Source: JAFGLP01 sp050014895
GTDB taxonomy: Bacteria > Chloroflexota > Dehalococcoidia > GIF9 > UBA5629
Assembly (NCBI GenBank): GCA_050014895.1
Contig: JBEKCL010000273.1
Span: 1 to 7,219, forward strand
DNA: 7,219 bases
Reading direction: 5' to 3'
The notes beneath the pieces were generated by a model that saw only the letters and a list, made by a program, of their open reading frames with translations, did no database searches and was not told the DNA's origin. A program made the translations under genes and the position numbers. Shown in pieces: positions 1 to 5,504 of this stretch; position 1 is the stretch's first letter, and every line of letters starts with the position of its first letter.

Positions 1-1245
1 GACCGCCCAGGTGACTGACAGCCCGGAAAGGCTGAAGGGACTGCCGAACTGGTCTACCCCGGCTAGGGCGAGGTTGCTCAGGTTGTATGCGAGGGGTGTT
101 CCATTGTAGGTCAGGCTCGGGGCGCCGCTCAGGGTCAGGGCGGTCAGCACCGAGTTTGCCCGATTTACTATAAAGGTCAGGTTGCTGCTGGTGACGGCGC
201 CGATACTGGCAGTCACGCCTATCGTGCCGGAATTGGTGATCGTTAACGTGCTGCCGGAGACGGTGGCCGGGCCGGAGACGACCGCCCAGGCGACTGACAG
301 TCCGGAAAGGCTGTAGTGATTACCGAACTGGTCCGCTCCGGTCAGGGTGAGGTTGCTCAGGTTATATGTGAGGGGTACGGCATTGTAGGTCAGGCTCGGG
401 GCGCCACTCAAGGTCAGGGTGGTCAGCACTCCCTTAGCAACGGCGAGGCTCAGAGTTTCGCTGGTGACGGTGCCGATACGGGCAGTTACACCTATCGTGC
501 CGGAATTGGTGATCGTTAATGTGCTGCCGGAGACGGTGGCTGGGCCGGAGACGACCGCCCAGGCGACTGACAGTCCGGAAAGGCTGTAGGGATTGCCGAA
601 CTGGTCCGCTCCGGTCAGGGTGAGGTTGCTCAGGTTGTATGTAAGGGGTACGGTATCGTAGGCCAGGCTCGGGGAGCCGCTCAAGGTCAGGGTGGTCAGT
701 ACCGCCTGAGCAACGGCGAGGCTCAGGGTGTTGCTGGTGACGGCGCCGATACTGGCAGTCACACCTATCGTGCCGGAATTGGTGATCGTTAACGTGCTGC
801 CGGAGACCGTGGCCGGGCCGGAGGTGACCGCCCAGGTGACTGACAGTCCGGAGAGGCTGTAGGGATTGCCGAACTGGTCCGCCCCGGTCAGGGTGAGGTT
901 GCTCAGGTTATATGTGAGGGGCGTTCCATTGTAAATAAGGCTCGGGGTGCCGCTCAAGTTCAGGGTGGTCAGTACTCCCTGAGGAACGGTAAGGGCCAGG
1001 GTGTTGCTGACGACCGTGCCGATGGTGGCGGTTACTCCTACCTGCCCGGAATTGTTAACTGTCAGGGTGCTGCCGGAGACGGCAGCAGGGCCGGTGACTG
1101 ACCAGGTGACTGTCTGGCCACTGATGCTGTAGAATAGGTTATCTTGGTCATATCCGGTCAGGGAGAGCATGGTCAGATCGAAGGTGAAGGGGGAACCGTT
1201 ATAGGTCAGGTTCGGACTGCCGCCGAGTGTCAGGGTGTTAAGGTA
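1..1245 (-). repeat. Tandem Ig-like coding repeats (about 273 bp), four full units plus one partial
   Basis: Reading leftward on the minus strand, the units are 1245-976 (90 residues, most divergent), 975-703 (91), 702-430 (91), 429-151 (93, with a two-residue insertion near its end) and 150-1 (partial). The marker gactgacagtccgg recurs at intervals of 273 bp, and by 279 bp across the unit with the insertion. The three middle units are nearly identical at the DNA level over long stretches, including third codon positions. That points to recent duplication or gene conversion, with the signal-proximal unit the oldest or most diverged. Confidence 0.92.
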
Positions 1246-1380
1246 CGACGGACTGGATGATGCCCCTGTCAGGTTGCCCGCCGCATCGTAGGAATATTGC
1301 GTGGCGGCGTTTGCAGAGGGTATGATTAGTAAGAATAAGGGCAATAAGATAAGGAGCAGCTTTGCGAGGCTTGGTTTCAT
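1..1380 (-). CDS. Secreted Ig-like repeat surface protein, C-terminus cut by window edge
   Basis: The frame is open from ATG at 1380 to the left edge: 460 codons without a stop. Residues 1-26 form a signal peptide: MKPSLAK, a Leu/Ile-rich core, then a PSANA-A type cleavage site. The mature start (about 27-40) reads TQYSYDAAGNLTG, resembling a YD/RHS-type unit. From about residue 46 come tandem beta-rich units of 90-93 residues with conserved landmarks LTTLTLSG, LTGADQFGNPYSLSGLSVTW, GPATVSGSTLTI and SGTIGVTASIG. The final part resembles bacterial Ig-like (Big/invasin-type) domains. It is probably exported and either wall-attached or released; any anchor lies outside the window. The region is GC-rich, unlike the next genes. 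A G-rich stretch (GGGGGAA) 8 bases before the ATG is a poor Shine-Dalgarno. The start overlaps an upstream remnant by ATGA. Ligand and role are unknown; the export assignment is firm. Confidence 0.88.
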   Translation of the reverse strand, partial: MKPSLAKLLLILLPLFLLIIPSANAATQYSYDAAGNLTGASSSPSYLNTLTLGGSPNLTYNGSPFTFDLTMLSLTGYDQDNLFYSISGQTVTWSVTGPAAVSGSTLTVNNSGQVGVTATIGTVVSNTLALTVPQGVLTTLNLSGTPSLIYNGTPLTYNLSNLTLTGADQFGNPYSLSGLSVTWAVTSGPATVSGSTLTITNSGTIGVTASIGAVTSNTLSLAVAQAVLTTLTLSGSPSLAYDTVPLTYNLSNLTLTGADQFGNPYSLSGLSVAWAVVSGPATVSGSTLTITNSGTIGVTARIGTVTSETLSLAVAKGVLTTLTLSGAPSLTYNAVPLTYNLSNLTLTGADQFGNHYSLSGLSVAWAVVSGPATVSGSTLTITNSGTIGVTASIGAVTSSNLTFIVNRANSVLTALTLSGAPSLTYNGTPLAYNLSNLALAGVDQFGSPFSLSGLSVTWAV

Positions 1381-1451
1381 GTTTGATTCCCCCAAGATAA
1401 GAGAATTGTCTCCACTGCCACGAAGGTGCAGTTGCCGTAGGCCACTCCCAT
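1377..1451 (-). pseudogene. Remnant of a GVAYGNGTFVAVG-type surface repeat protein
   Basis: A 24-residue open frame from ATG 1451 begins MGVAYGNCTFVAVETILLSW and ends in a TGA that overlaps the ATG of the repeat protein (ATGA). GVAYGNGTFVAVGDNGTILTS is a recurring unit in large bacterial surface proteins; here the GDNG turn appears to be missing between FVAV and TIL. In-frame stops lie just upstream (near 1478 and 1487), so this is probably the tail of a lost gene and not a complete one. A GGAG 10 bases before ATG 1451 leaves open a translated, coupling leader peptide. The motif resemblance is from memory of the family; the decay interpretation is inference. Confidence 0.5.
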
Positions 1452-1636
1452 CAAGAACTGGCTCCGAGCGTTAGTTTATCCTGATTAACCCATCCTGAGA
1501 TAGTTAATTATGTTGTTTGTGCCTTTATAATCATGATCCCGCTATTCAGATCTTGATGTACCGATCACATTATCGCATACTATATGAGAAGTGAAGATTT
1601 ATATAACTCCTTGCAAGTAGTTTGACTATATTTTCA
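1452..1636. other. AT-rich spacer, no gene recognised
   Basis: This stretch separates the surface-protein region from the small membrane ORF. I see no protein-like frame, no tRNA and no stem followed by a T-tract. Several AT-rich hexamers on the minus strand (for example GATAAT near 1575) could belong to a promoter for the repeat protein, but none is paired with a convincing -35 at proper spacing. Confidence 0.4.
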
Positions 1637-1735
1637 TTAATGTACTAACCAACCGTATATCAAAAGGACAAGTGGCCCTATAATTAATAATAAACCAGTA
1701 TATCTAAGCGGCCATATATATGACCCAGTTTTCAT
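1637..1735 (-). CDS. Putative 32-residue single-span membrane peptide
   Basis: ATG at 1735 follows the DUF2691 stop by 5 bp on the same strand. The product begins MKTGSYIWPLRYTG, continues with a hydrophobic stretch LLLIIGPLVLLIYGWL (residues 15-30) and ends VH. This is one transmembrane helix with aromatic residues (W8, Y12, Y27, W29) near the presumed membrane borders and positive charge (K2, R11) on the N-terminal side. There is no clear Shine-Dalgarno, so translation would rely on coupling to the gene before it. It could be an accessory peptide to the DUF2691 protein, a small regulatory or toxin-like peptide, or a chance frame in AT-rich DNA. The hydrophobic organisation and tight spacing favour a real gene; no homology is recognised. 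Confidence 0.4.
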   Translation of the reverse strand: MKTGSYIWPLRYTGLLLIIGPLVLLIYGWLVH

Positions 1736-1740
1736 CCATA

Positions 1741-2208
1741 TTACCAAGCGACTAAATTTCTTCCAGGAACATCTTCGATAGACAAGTATTTTATTTTTTC
1801 AAAATGGCTATCAATACAATTATTATATACTTTATCTAATACAGATTCATCTTTGCAATAAAATTCAATATACGTTGTGTCTGTACAAATAAGTACCAAT
1901 TCGCAATTACTTTTAATAAAATCTTCAAATGTCTTAATTTCAATACGGCTACTACTACCTGGTAGATACGCCTTTAGATCAACAAATATCATATAATAAC
2001 TATCCCTTGAAATACAATTAAATAATTCTTCACCGCTCAAAATACCATTTCTAAAAAGACCCTGCATTATTCCTCCATTTACAGTATACAAAATATCATC
2101 GGCATGTATTTCCCACACATATTTTAACAAGTCAATACCATTGAAGATTTTATATAGATAGTTATTATAACAATTTTCAACTCTAATATCTAAGCCGATC
2201 ATTTCCAT
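1741..2208 (-). CDS. DUF2691 family protein
   Basis: This 155-residue protein matches my memory of DUF2691, small cytosolic proteins of Bacillota of about 150 residues and unknown function. Family-like landmarks are an N-terminal GLDIRVEN segment, YLYKIFNGIDLLKYVW (18-33), an NGG turn (44-46), YYMIFVDLKAY (71-81), TFEDFIKSNCELVLICTD (93-110) and a C-terminal YLSIEDVPGRNLVAW. There is no signal peptide and no clear membrane helix. The start is fixed by AAGGAG ending 9 bases before ATG 2208; a second ATG two codons later is less well placed. A promoter-like TTGGTG-17-TATAAA lies 42 bp upstream. The gene is much more AT-rich than the surface-protein region downstream, suggesting a separate origin. 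A possible membrane peptide follows 5 bp after its stop. The family call is good; the function is unknown. Confidence 0.75.
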   Translation of the reverse strand: MEMIGLDIRVENCYNNYLYKIFNGIDLLKYVWEIHADDILYTVNGGIMQGLFRNGILSGEELFNCISRDSYYMIFVDLKAYLPGSSSRIEIKTFEDFIKSNCELVLICTDTTYIEFYCKDESVLDKVYNNCIDSHFEKIKYLSIEDVPGRNLVAW

Positions 2209-2249
2209 TTTTCGTCTCTCCTTAACTGGGAACTGTTTAGCGGATCACT

Positions 2250-2278
2250 TTTATAACAAATACTATGTTATACACCAA
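2250..2278 (-). promoter_or_regulatory. Sigma-A-like promoter for the DUF2691 gene
   Basis: On the minus strand TTGGTG (2278-2273) and TATAAA (2255-2250) are separated by 17 bases. The predicted start near 2243 leaves a leader of about 35 bases before ATG 2208. The -10 is good and the -35 is mediocre. The IS630 element ends only 37 bp upstream of the -35. Confidence 0.5.
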
Positions 2279-2314
2279 CTGGAGCGAGGATAACACATAC
2301 TATTACTATTACTA

Positions 2315-2335
2315 GTAGAACGATTCCTAAATAAC
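2315..2335 (+). repeat. IS630 left terminal inverted repeat
   Basis: It begins GTAGAACGATTCC and matches the reverse complement of 3508-3528 at 19 of 21 positions, with the mismatches at positions 14 and 15. The first 13 bases are identical. The preceding TA at 2313-2314 is the target duplication. Confidence 0.9.
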
Positions 2336-2336
2336 G

Positions 2337-2365
2337 TTGCAATCTGTTAGATTTTGGTTTATAAT
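2337..2365 (+). promoter_or_regulatory. Transposase promoter inside the IS left end
   Basis: TTGCAA (2337-2342) and a consensus TATAAT (2360-2365) are separated by exactly 17 bases. The -35 begins two bases after the inverted repeat. The predicted start near 2372 leaves a short leader carrying AAGGAGG (2381-2387). This is the best promoter in the window. Confidence 0.75.
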
Positions 2366-2395
2366 TCTCCTATAAACTTTAAGGAGGTTATGAGC

Positions 2396-2458
2396 ATGCC
2401 GTTTGAAAGCACAAGGGCAAAGTTCAATTTATCGCCAAGTCCAGAACAGAAAGCATGA
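2396..2458 (+). pseudogene. N-terminal fragment of the IS630 transposase, out of frame with the body
   Basis: A consensus AAGGAGG (2381-2387) sits 8 bases before ATG 2396, which starts the 20-residue frame MPFESTRAKFNLSPSPEQKA and stops at TGA 2456-2458. This is the expected beginning of an IS630 transposase of this type. The stop overlaps the ATG of the catalytic frame (ATGA), which lies in the -1 frame. In relatives as I remember them, about a dozen residues (of the kind ISRSRTEP) separate the LSPxxEQ segment from ERAKILL. A short deletion that also shifted the frame is therefore likelier than a single-base indel. Programmed frameshifting or stop-restart coupling remains possible, but no good slippery heptamer is seen. 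Confidence 0.6.
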
Positions 2459-3498
2459 GCAGCATTGAAAGAGCAAAAATTCTTTTAGCCTATTATCACG
2501 GAGCAACAGTATCGTCCGTTGCGCGTACCTTGAAAATCAATCGCCCCAAGGTAGAAAGGCATATTTCCAAAGCATTGGACCTGGGTGTTGAAGCGGCCCT
2601 CGAAGATCTTCCCCGCAAGGGTAAACCTCATGTAATTACTTCCGAAGCGAGGGCCTGGGTCGTGTCGATAGCCTGTCAAAAGCCCAAAGACCTTGGTTAC
2701 AGCTACGAGTTGTGGACGACCAGGCTTTTAGCGGAGCACATCCGAAAGCACTGTCTGGAACTTGGCTTCGACTGCCTGGCAAGGCTGTCTCGGGGAACGG
2801 TTTCCAAGATACTGTCCGAGAACAAGATCAGGCCGCACAAGATCCAATACTACCTGGAACGCCGCGATCCCGAGTTCGATCAGAAAATGATTCAGGTGCT
2901 GCAGGTGTACAAAGAGGTCCAGGTCATATCTGCAAAAGGAGAGGATAGTCTGTCTGCCTACATCTCTTATGATGAGAAACCTGGAATCCAGGCGATTGAA
3001 AACACTGCTCCAGATCTGCCCCCTTCGCCTGGCAAATATGCTACCGTCTATCGTGACCACGAATATGTGAGACATGGGACACTCAGCCTTCTTGCCGGCA
3101 TAGACCTTTTAACCGGCGAGGTCATCGCTACAGTTGAAGAAAGGCACAGAAGCCAGGAGATGATAAACTTCTTGAAAAAGCTTGATGCCCATTATCCCGG
3201 TAAGAAACGGATCACCATAGTGCTGGATAATCACAGCGCACATACTTCCAAGGAGACCCGGACCTATCTGGCCACGGTTCCCAACCGCTTCGAATTTGTC
3301 TTCACCCCCAAACATGGCTCCTGGCTGAACATTATCGAATCCTTCTTTGGCAAGCTTGCCAGGACGGTGCTCCGGGGAATCAGGGTCAAATCGAAGAATG
3401 AGCTTGCCGAGCGCATCCTTTCATGCATCGATATGATCAACGAGTCCCCGGTCGTGTATCGATGGAAGTATAAATTGGATTCAATTTCGGTCATCTAA
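2455..3498 (+). CDS. IS630 family transposase (DDE), N-terminally displaced
   Basis: This 347-residue protein carries out cut-and-paste transposition of the surrounding element. Residues 4-60 form a helix-turn-helix DNA-binding region (ERAKILLAYYHGATVSSVARTL, then NRPKVERHI), followed by a second winged-helix-like part (about 60-130). The catalytic DDE domain spans about 165-330: D173 in SYDEKPGIQ, D258 in VLDNHSAH and E295 in WLNIIESFF, with the family signature TPKHGSWLN just before the Glu. The C-terminus (VYRWKYKLDSISV) is complete. ATG 2455 has no Shine-Dalgarno of its own; the properly placed start is ATG 2396 in another frame, so this copy is either translated by ATGA coupling or is inactive. 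The family call is certain; activity is doubtful. Confidence 0.9.
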   Translation: MSSIERAKILLAYYHGATVSSVARTLKINRPKVERHISKALDLGVEAALEDLPRKGKPHVITSEARAWVVSIACQKPKDLGYSYELWTTRLLAEHIRKHCLELGFDCLARLSRGTVSKILSENKIRPHKIQYYLERRDPEFDQKMIQVLQVYKEVQVISAKGEDSLSAYISYDEKPGIQAIENTAPDLPPSPGKYATVYRDHEYVRHGTLSLLAGIDLLTGEVIATVEERHRSQEMINFLKKLDAHYPGKKRITIVLDNHSAHTSKETRTYLATVPNRFEFVFTPKHGSWLNIIESFFGKLARTVLRGIRVKSKNELAERILSCIDMINESPVVYRWKYKLDSISVI

Positions 3499-3507
3499 TA
3501 TTGATAT

Positions 3508-3528
3508 GTTATTATGGAATCGTTCTAC
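3508..3528 (-). repeat. IS630 right terminal inverted repeat
   Basis: It ends GGAATCGTTCTAC, the inverted copy of the left end with two internal mismatches. It is followed by TA at 3529-3530, the second copy of the target dinucleotide. Confidence 0.9.
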
Positions 3529-3616
3529 TAGTCCGTGCGGCACTACGATCCTTGAAAACAGTAATGGACATTGAAAACATTTCATGCCATAATGTTACAG
3601 GGGTTCGGTAACACGG
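3529..3616. other. Spacer between IS630 and hydrolase remnant
   Basis: No gene is seen. A 6-bp inverted pair, TGTTAC at 3593-3598 and GTAACA at 3608-3613, can form a small hairpin. It lacks a T-tract on either strand, so I do not call it a terminator. Confidence 0.4.
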
Positions 3617-3818
3617 TTAAAATACAGTCAAATTAAGGAAATCTTTCAGCTTTTCGGGTGTCGAAACATTTGCTTCTTCCATATATTTGTATATTCACAG
3701 TGGTAACCTCATTGACTAATTCTTTATCGTGCAAAAAGGCAGTGAACCGGTCCCACATCCAACTGCTAATTCCTCCGCCATGAAACAGCACAATTGTTCG
3801 GGCATGACTTGCTACCTC
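3617..3818 (-). pseudogene. Decayed alpha/beta hydrolase remnant
   Basis: On the minus strand a frame with no start codon reads EVASHARTIVLFHGGGISSW and on through MWDRFTAFLHDKE. This is the oxyanion-loop region (HGGG) that follows the first core strand of alpha/beta hydrolases. The frame then continues through VNEVTTVNIQIY to a stop at 3633-3635. A shift near 3682 gives an alternative tail MEEANVSTPEKLKDFLN ending at 3617. A functional hydrolase has about 250-280 residues with a nucleophile-elbow Ser, Asp and His; none of these is present here, so most of the middle is deleted. The remnant overlaps the last codons of the 70-residue gene by 2 bp. Family recognition rests on one motif but is convincing; substrate unknown. 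Confidence 0.6.
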
Positions 3819-4029
3819 AGTTGCCGGAGCGCTGCTTTTTCTCTGCCTTGATGAATTCCCTCAGTCCGTCCAGATCACCGCTTGCCAGGTATTGCTGCAC
3901 CCGTTCAAACTTGGCGTCAATCTCCCGGGCAACCGCATCGTTGTCGAAGAGGCGCCAAACCTCGATCTCCGTGAGGTCGGAGTCCGGATGGAACTTTTGG
4001 AGCTTGGCGATCAGGATGGAGACTTTCAT
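3817..4029 (-). CDS. Small hypothetical protein, second gene of a coupled pair
   Basis: This 70-residue protein begins MKVSILIAKLQKFHPDSDL and continues with an acidic-hydrophobic middle (TEIEVWRLFDNDAVAREID). It ends in a charged helix (KFERVQQYLASGDLDGLREFIKAEKKQ). It has no membrane segment, signal peptide or Cys/His cluster. The opening KVSxLIxKLQ resembles the start of many small uncharacterised, often phage-encoded proteins, but I cannot assign a family. AAGGTG lies 5 bases before the ATG, and the start overlaps the stop of the 56-residue gene (ATGA), so translational coupling and joint function are likely. Its 3' end touches the hydrolase remnant, so its natural downstream partner may have been lost. 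Confidence 0.55.
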   Translation of the reverse strand: MKVSILIAKLQKFHPDSDLTEIEVWRLFDNDAVAREIDAKFERVQQYLASGDLDGLREFIKAEKKQRSGN

Positions 4030-4196
4030 TTGAGCACCTTATTCTGGCTCAGTTGCCAAAGTTGGAGGATCTGGAGTTCTTTCAATTGTCGTTGTAAACG
4101 GCGCTTCTCACCAGGATCGGCTTTATCAATCTGTTGTTTGATACAATCGATCTCTTGTTTGGTGAGAAGGATATTGTTAGAGATAGTAACGGTCAC
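4026..4196 (-). CDS. Small coiled-coil-like hypothetical protein, first gene of a coupled pair
   Basis: The 56-residue frame starts at GTG 4196 and begins with M (GTG) followed by TVTISNNILLTKQEID. An in-frame TGA three codons upstream limits the start to this GTG. A GGGTGGTG stretch 7 bases before it can act as a ribosome binding site. From residue 12 on, the protein is an almost unbroken charged, heptad-like helix (KQEIDCIKQQIDKADPGEKR, then RLQRQLKELQILQLWQ), broken only by DPG. Its stop overlaps the next start as ATGA. It may be a partner or dimerisation subunit of the 70-residue protein. The unusual start codon and size keep confidence moderate, but the coupling and periodicity argue for a real gene. 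Confidence 0.5.
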   Translation of the reverse strand: MTVTISNNILLTKQEIDCIKQQIDKADPGEKRRLQRQLKELQILQLWQLSQNKVLK

Positions 4197-4275
4197 CGGT
4201 TTTCACCACCCAATAGGATTCTCTATGATCATCGATGGCGCCACTCAACTTAAAACATTTAGGTCGCATCATGGT

Positions 4276-4674
4276 TTACTTGAGGATCTTCACATAACAG
4301 AGACGCTCACGGGGACCATCAAATTCACAAAAATAAATACACTGCCAGCGGCCCAGGAGCAGTTCCCCGTTATGAACAATGACGGCCTGGGATGTCCCTA
4401 CCATACTCGCTTTCAGGTGGGCAGAAGAATTCCCCTCTCTATGCCGATCCTCAGCCCTATCCCGTGGGGCAATCTCACCAAGCCTCTGTAGAATATCCCA
4501 TTGTACAGCGGGGTCGGCATTTTCATTGATCATTACCCCTGCCGTTGTATGGGAAGAATATACAACGAGAAGCCCTTCTTGAACATTTTCCTGAACAAGA
4601 AGCTTCTCAACCTGCGCCGTTATGTCGATCATTTCTTCTCGATTTTTACTCTGCAGATGTATCTCATGAATCAT
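4276..4674 (-). CDS. yjbQ: YjbQ / UPF0047 family protein
   Basis: This 132-residue protein is full length for the family, which is widespread in bacteria and archaea and often annotated as a secondary thiamine-phosphate synthase from weak activity seen in vitro; its physiological role is unsettled. Signatures present are an N-terminal strand with MIDITAQVEKLL, SSHTTAGVMINENADP (the conserved HTTA segment and NEN-DP), the HREGNSSAHLKASMVG block with conserved His residues, and the C-terminal LLGRWQCIYFCEFDGPRER. I chose ATG 4674, preceded by GAGG with 8 bases of spacing, because relatives start shortly before the ID(I/V)T strand. A TTG at 4731 would add 19 residues with no family counterpart. 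The gene is intact and less AT-rich than its upstream neighbour, so it is probably older chromosomal material. It is probably cytosolic. Confidence 0.9.
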   Translation of the reverse strand: MIHEIHLQSKNREEMIDITAQVEKLLVQENVQEGLLVVYSSHTTAGVMINENADPAVQWDILQRLGEIAPRDRAEDRHREGNSSAHLKASMVGTSQAVIVHNGELLLGRWQCIYFCEFDGPRERLCYVKILK

Positions 4675-4793
4675 GTCTGTTACCTCGCACGCTTGAAGAT
4701 TGATTTCACTCAGAATTTCCTTAAAGACCAATCCTTATTCCATTTTAGTCCCACCCGTTACCCGATATTGAAATGTAATATTGCTCTGGTATT

Positions 4794-5486
4794 TTAAAAT
4801 ATTCTTTCGATATGAAGCTTTAAGTTATCTATTCTTGAACTGCCATTAATCTTGTTTATGTCTGATAGATATTCTTCCAGGGGCATAAATTTATTGCTGG
4901 CAGATAGGTAATATTCATAATGTTTACCTCTTTCACAAACAAAATCCAAAAAGTTTATACCCTGATCATTAAATGTTTTTGATAACTTTCCGGCAGAAAG
5001 CAAGTCCTGGCTACTTGGTTTATTGTAAATATAACGATCAGGGTTAGAGTTTGGATGATTATGGAATCTAATTACTGAGTTATGGGCATTTACCTTAGCT
5101 ATTTTAAGTATATTACTGACAGGTAAATTTAAACCAACTTCTGTTTTATCGTTGCCTTTGTTAAGCCATATTTGGGTTATTATCTTACATTTTTCAAACG
5201 CAATAATTACCCATTCGTGCTTTTTATATTTTAATAACGCAGCAGCAAGTGAAGGAAATTCATGTAGATTCTCATTAATATAATAAAATGTGCCATTAGG
5301 ATTCATGCTTTTTTTAAAGTCTTTATTAGCATTATATTCGCGAACATCAAAATAGTAATATCTACGAATATTTTTACTGCGTTTTTTAACAGCCAATGAG
5401 TTTATTTCATCTTCAGTTAATGGCCGAAGGTGTAATAAAATAAATATAAGACATATTACAATGATGGCTATTAATATTGCTAACAT
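4794..5486 (-). CDS. Membrane-anchored RadC/JAB-type JAMM domain protein
   Basis: This 230-residue protein has an N-terminal transmembrane helix (residues 2-20, MLAILIAIIVICLIFILL) with no cleavage site, a charged linker (21-60), and a RadC-like JAB domain of about 85-195. The JAMM zinc set appears complete: E91 in HEWVIIAFEK, H142 and H144 in RFHNHP, and S158 plus D161 in KPSSQD. This fits a metalloprotease or isopeptidase fold; RadC proteins themselves have no settled enzymatic role. Compared with RadC (HNHPSGDPTPSxxD), six extra residues lie between HNHPNSNP and KPSSQD. GINFLDFVCERGKHYEYY corresponds to the usual GIxxLDHxIxGxxxYYS ending. AATGGAG 6 bases before the ATG and an 18-bp gap to the gene before it show an operon. 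Very AT-rich. The target is unknown; the topology (short N-terminus out, domain inside) is inferred. Confidence 0.75.
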   Translation of the reverse strand: MLAILIAIIVICLIFILLHLRPLTEDEINSLAVKKRSKNIRRYYYFDVREYNANKDFKKSMNPNGTFYYINENLHEFPSLAAALLKYKKHEWVIIAFEKCKIITQIWLNKGNDKTEVGLNLPVSNILKIAKVNAHNSVIRFHNHPNSNPDRYIYNKPSSQDLLSAGKLSKTFNDQGINFLDFVCERGKHYEYYLSASNKFMPLEEYLSDINKINGSSRIDNLKLHIERIF

Positions 5487-5504
5487 TCATTACTCCATTT
5501 AGAA

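Larger units (their letters stand above)
2315..3528 (+). mobile_element. IS630-family insertion sequence, 1214 bp
   Basis: The element carries a DDE transposase of the IS630 type between 21-bp imperfect terminal inverted repeats and is flanked by TA on both sides (2313-2314 and 3529-3530), the expected IS630 target duplication. The rebuilt empty site is AC-TA-GT, which contains CTAG, the preferred IS630 target core. It is structurally complete, with an internal promoter at the left end, but the transposase reading frame is interrupted near its N-terminus. It sits between the DUF2691 promoter and a decayed hydrolase gene and interrupts no recognisable ORF. Confidence 0.9.

Noticed and set aside
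316..519. Plus-strand 67-codon ORF within the repeats
   Set aside because: It lies opposite the long minus-strand repeat protein and arises from its repetitive GC-rich sequence.
1..1245. CRISPR array, because of regularly spaced repeats
   Set aside because: The repeat unit is 273 bp, fully coding, and has no unique spacers.
1381..1500. Possible riboswitch (c-di-GMP type) upstream of the surface protein, because of hairpins such as ACTG-CAC-CTTC-GTG-CAGT
   Set aside because: The conserved cores of c-di-GMP-I and -II classes are not present, and the region is better explained as coding remnant (GVAYGNCTFVAV).
2712..2948. Plus-strand ORF inside the transposase
   Set aside because: An out-of-frame shadow of the transposase with no family resemblance.
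3593..3613. TGTTAC/GTAACA inverted repeat as a terminator
   Set aside because: The stem is only 6 bp with a 9-base loop and no T-tract on either side.
3892..4491. 199-codon plus-strand ORF opposite yjbQ and the small genes
   Set aside because: The minus strand encodes an unmistakable YjbQ protein, so the plus-strand frame is a shadow.
4675..4731. TTG start at 4731 for yjbQ
   Set aside because: The 19 extra residues have no counterpart in the family, and ATG 4674 has a better ribosome binding site.
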